Origin: Bacillus sp. MRMR6 | GTDB taxonomy: Bacteria > Bacillota > Bacilli > Bacillales > Cytobacillaceae | DNA: 64,000 nt | Direction of reading: 5' to 3' | Assembly: GCF_001940785.1 (NCBI RefSeq) | Contig: NZ_MSLS01000026.1 | Span: 308 to 64,307 of the forward strand | Shown here: one piece after another, positions 61,512-64,000 of the stretch | Layout: every line of letters begins with the position of its first letter | How positions within the stretch are numbered: position 1 is the stretch's first letter | Program-made: the position numbers and the translations under genes | The notes under the pieces: model-generated | Told to the model about the DNA's origin: nothing | Database searches by the model: none | The model's input: only the letters and a program-made list of their open reading frames with translations

Positions 61512-63197
61512 ATGGTAAAAAAATTTCGATATCCTCAAAAAATTGAATTTTTTAGGAAAAATACCCTTCAGAAGGGGGAAGAATTCAATAAAGAATCTTA
61601 TGATAAATCTGAAGAATCTAATCAAGATTCTATAAGTAAACAAGAGCATAATGTCAAGCAGGACAAAAAATGGATAGAAAAAGATCTATTAACCAATATC
61701 ATTCGGATTAAACAAACATTAGGGAAAAGCGTGGATGTGAAATATCGAGAAATCGTAATAATTCTAAATGATAAAAAGGTTAATGCCTTTATTTGTTTTA
61801 TTGATGGGATGGCTAGTGAACCCTATATTAATTTACATATTGTGAAGTCATTAATGGAATCTGATTTCAATGCAGAGATTTATCTTTCAGAGGCATCCGA
61901 TGAGGACTTTCTAACCATTGTTAAAAAAAGAATATTAAGTTCATCAAGCTTAAAGGAAGAGAGGGAACTGGATGCTGTTAGTACAAGCATTCAAATGGGA
62001 GAAACGCTTATATTAATCGATGGTTATGAAACAGCACTACTGGTAAGTACCCAAGGGTTTTCATCAAGAAATGTAGGAGAACCTGATACCGAATCAAATG
62101 TGAGAGGGCCAAGAGAAGGGTTTAATGAAGTATTAAAAGTAAATACTTCATTAATTCGCAGAAAAATTAATAACCCAAATTTGATATTTGAAGGGATGCA
62201 GATCGGGAAGGAAACAAAAACGAACATTAGAATTGGCTATATAGAGGGAATTGCCAATCCAAAGGTTGTTGATGAGGTGAAAAAAAGATTAAAACAAATT
62301 GATACGGATGCCATCCTAGAATCAGGCTATATTGAACAATTTATTGAAGATCATCCATTTTCTATATTTCCTACCGTTGCAAATAGCGAAAAGCCTGATA
62401 AAGTAGCTGGAAAAATATTAGAAGGAAGGGTCGCGATCTTTTGCGATGGGACTCCTTTCGTATTAACCGTCCCTCATGTATTTGTGGAAACTCTCCAAGT
62501 AGGAGAAGATTATTACTCTCGTCCATATTTATCAACCTTTATCAGGCTATTACGATTTCTTTCGTTATTTTTAACGATTGCTACTCCTGGTTTATATATT
62601 GCTATTACAACATACCATCATGAAATGGTACCCACTCAACTTCTTGTCTCAATGGCAGCAGCAGAAGAAAAGGTTCCGTTTCCGATATTCCTTGAAGCGA
62701 TGCTAATGGCTCTTGTGTTTGAAATCCTTCGAGAAGGAGGGGTTCGAATGCCTCGACCAGTTGGTGGTGCAATTAGTATTGTTGGAGCATTGGTTATTGG
62801 AGAAGCAGCTGTTCAAGCGGGATTTGTAAGTACTCCCATGGTAATCGTCATTGCGATTACTGGAATTTGTGGATTTGTGGTAACTGCTTTAAATGATGCC
62901 AATATCTTATCCAGGTTTTTAATTATGCTTTTAGCAGGTGCATTAGGATTATATGGGGTATTAATGGGCTTTCTCATTTTGTTAGGACATATGTGCTCCT
63001 TACGCTCTTTTGGTACACCATATTTATCTCCTCAAGCTCCAATCATTTGGAGTGAGTGGAAAGATTCAATTATTCGGATGCCGTTATTTTTTCAAAAATC
63101 TAGACCTCAATCGATCATGTGGCAGCAATCCAAAAAGCAGTCATTAAAAAATAAACCGACTAAACCAAATAAGCCTGAGGGAGAGGAACAGAATTGA
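61512..63197 (+). CDS. gerKA: Spore germinant receptor subunit A (GerKA/GerAA family)
   Basis: This 561-residue inner-membrane protein of dormant spores is the A subunit of a nutrient germinant receptor. A Lys/Glu/Gln-rich N-terminal stretch (1-60) is followed by the soluble GerA domain (about 60-300; INLHIVKSLMES, GETLILIDGYETALLVSTQG, SLIRRKINNPNLIFEGMQIG, FPTVANSEKPDKVAGKILEG) and five to six helices (about 340-510), including MPRPVGGAISIVGALVIGEA. GAGG lies seven bases before the ATG. The C subunit gene overlaps its stop. Which Ger paralog this is (GerA, GerB, GerK, YndD type) cannot be fixed; the symbol is by family resemblance. Confidence 0.92.
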   Translation: MVKKFRYPQKIEFFRKNTLQKGEEFNKESYDKSEESNQDSISKQEHNVKQDKKWIEKDLLTNIIRIKQTLGKSVDVKYREIVIILNDKKVNAFICFIDGMASEPYINLHIVKSLMESDFNAEIYLSEASDEDFLTIVKKRILSSSSLKEERELDAVSTSIQMGETLILIDGYETALLVSTQGFSSRNVGEPDTESNVRGPREGFNEVLKVNTSLIRRKINNPNLIFEGMQIGKETKTNIRIGYIEGIANPKVVDEVKKRLKQIDTDAILESGYIEQFIEDHPFSIFPTVANSEKPDKVAGKILEGRVAIFCDGTPFVLTVPHVFVETLQVGEDYYSRPYLSTFIRLLRFLSLFLTIATPGLYIAITTYHHEMVPTQLLVSMAAAEEKVPFPIFLEAMLMALVFEILREGGVRMPRPVGGAISIVGALVIGEAAVQAGFVSTPMVIVIAITGICGFVVTALNDANILSRFLIMLLAGALGLYGVLMGFLILLGHMCSLRSFGTPYLSPQAPIIWSEWKDSIIRMPLFFQKSRPQSIMWQQSKKQSLKNKPTKPNKPEGEEQN

Positions 63198-64000
63198 AAA
63201 GAATCATTTTCGCTATTCTCAGTCTGCTTCTGCTATCAGGCTGCTGGGACAGAGAAGAGCTAAAGGAGATTGGAATTGTTGCAGCAATTGCTATCGATAA
63301 GGATCCTAAAACAGGTGGTTTTATATTTACTTCCCAATTATTAAAGCCTGCTGCAGAAAGCACGCAAACTCCAAGTCCTGATAAACCATTTCTTCTAATA
63401 TCCACTACTGGTCTAACGATTTTTGAAGCAATCCGGGCAACCAACCAACAAGTCGATAGAGAAGGCTTTTATGCACATAATAAAGTCATTATTATCAGTG
63501 AGGAATTGGCGAAAGAAGGGCTGCTCCCCATTCTAGATTCATTCCAAAGAGGGAAAGAAATTAGAGGGTATGTCTGGCTTTGTATAGCTAAAGATACAAG
63601 TGCTAGAAGGGTATTAGAGACGGAATCGATGGGGGTTTCCCGTATACCAGCCATTATAATAAATAGGATGCTGGAAAATACAACCAAGCATTTAAATTCT
63701 ATTTCAAGCAACATGCTTAATTTTTATAAGGAAGTGTTGGGTGGCGGAATTGATTCTGTAGTAAGTGTACTGCAAATTGAAGAAAAAAAAAATAAATCGC
63801 AAGATACAGCAGTTAAGTTTACAGGTGGGGCTGTGTTTAAGAAGGACCGATTAGTCGGATTTCTAGATGAAAGTGAAATAAGAGGTTACCGGTGGGTAAA
63901 GGGAGACATTGAGACAGGTGCTATATCACTCCAATCTGTCTTAGATAAAAGTAAGTATGTAGCCGTCGAAGTAAAGAAAATAAATACCAACATTATACCA
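63194..64000 (+). CDS. gerKC: Spore germinant receptor subunit C, lipoprotein (runs off the right edge)
   Basis: The gene starts at TTG 63194, overlapping the gerKA stop by two bases, with GAGAGG seven bases upstream. The signal peptide MKRIIFAILSLLLLSGC ends in a lipobox with the lipidated Cys at 17, followed by the family opening CWDREELKEIGIVAAIAID. Later GerC landmarks are HNKVIIISEELAKEGLLPIL, RGKEIRGYVWLC and FTGGAVFKKDRLVGFL. About 269 codons are inside the window; the C-terminus and any B subunit gene lie beyond. It sits on the outer face of the spore inner membrane with the A and B subunits. Confidence 0.93.
   Translation, partial: MKRIIFAILSLLLLSGCWDREELKEIGIVAAIAIDKDPKTGGFIFTSQLLKPAAESTQTPSPDKPFLLISTTGLTIFEAIRATNQQVDREGFYAHNKVIIISEELAKEGLLPILDSFQRGKEIRGYVWLCIAKDTSARRVLETESMGVSRIPAIIINRMLENTTKHLNSISSNMLNFYKEVLGGGIDSVVSVLQIEEKKNKSQDTAVKFTGGAVFKKDRLVGFLDESEIRGYRWVKGDIETGAISLQSVLDKSKYVAVEVKKINTNIIP

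Overview
The window comes from a low-GC, endospore-forming member of the Bacillaceae (a Bacillus or Neobacillus-like species; genus inferred, not proven). The reasons are AGGAGG-type ribosome binding sites with frequent GTG and TTG starts, CcpA cre-like sites, a GerK-type germinant receptor at the right edge, a collagen-like (probably exosporium) protein at the left edge, and many Bacillus-type Rho-independent terminators. Most of the window is carbon-source catabolism, organised as regulated islands separated by repeat-rich, gene-poor DNA.

Layout. 1-4.2 kb: collagen-like protein, two unrecognised small proteins, a membrane diguanylate cyclase and long repeat-bearing intergenic DNA. 4.2-5.6 kb: a frameshifted class II aldolase and a PfpI/DJ-1 protein. 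5.6-14.4 kb: a complete AI-2 (autoinducer-2) uptake and processing locus, lsrACDBF facing left and lsrR-lsrK-cupin facing right, with a cre site just behind the lsrA promoter. 14.7-20.3 kb: a beta-glucoside PTS (EIIB, EIIC, EIIA), a GH1 6-phospho-beta-glucosidase and a divergent PRD regulator. 20.7-33.4 kb: a fructosamine (Amadori product) island made of FrlD kinase, FrlB deglycase and FrlR regulator around a Dpp/Opp-type peptide ABC transporter and a HyuA/HyuB hydantoinase/oxoprolinase pair; a recurring AATACCA/TGGTATT motif marks its promoters. 33.9-38.5 kb: a stand-alone ATPase and a GntR(YtrA)-ABC-exoprotein-ECF sigma module. 39-44 kb: glpD, glpK and glpP with a GlpP-type leader terminator before glpD.

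44.1-55.8 kb: a sulfoquinovose catabolic island of the sulfofructose-transaldolase type: GH31 sulfoquinovosidase, isomerase, transaldolase, sulfolactaldehyde dehydrogenase, DUF4867-like protein, SSS symporter, AEC carrier and two paralogous GntR regulators. Its two main promoters share one architecture (-35, 17-bp spacer containing a cre-like site, TATTAT -10, then an AAAGATA-N2-TATCTTT operator). A truncated sugar-ABC permease lies inside the island.

55.8-64 kb: decayed and repeat-rich DNA with a comM/yifB remnant, an unlisted 47-50 residue cationic peptide gene with its own terminator, a dual-specificity phosphatase gene whose catalytic Cys codon is TGA, three tandem 52-bp hairpin repeats, a Tyr/Pro-rich protein, an IS21 remnant, and gerKA-gerKC running off the right edge. 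A dispersed noncoding repeat of about 380 bp occurs in four near-full and two clear partial copies (2.2, 33.8, 38.7, 56.0, 57.6, 59.3 kb), all in the same orientation. The least expected observations are the TGA-for-Cys phosphatase with a SECIS-like hairpin, the fructosamine-hydantoinase-peptide transporter combination, the dispersed repeat family and the small cationic peptide.
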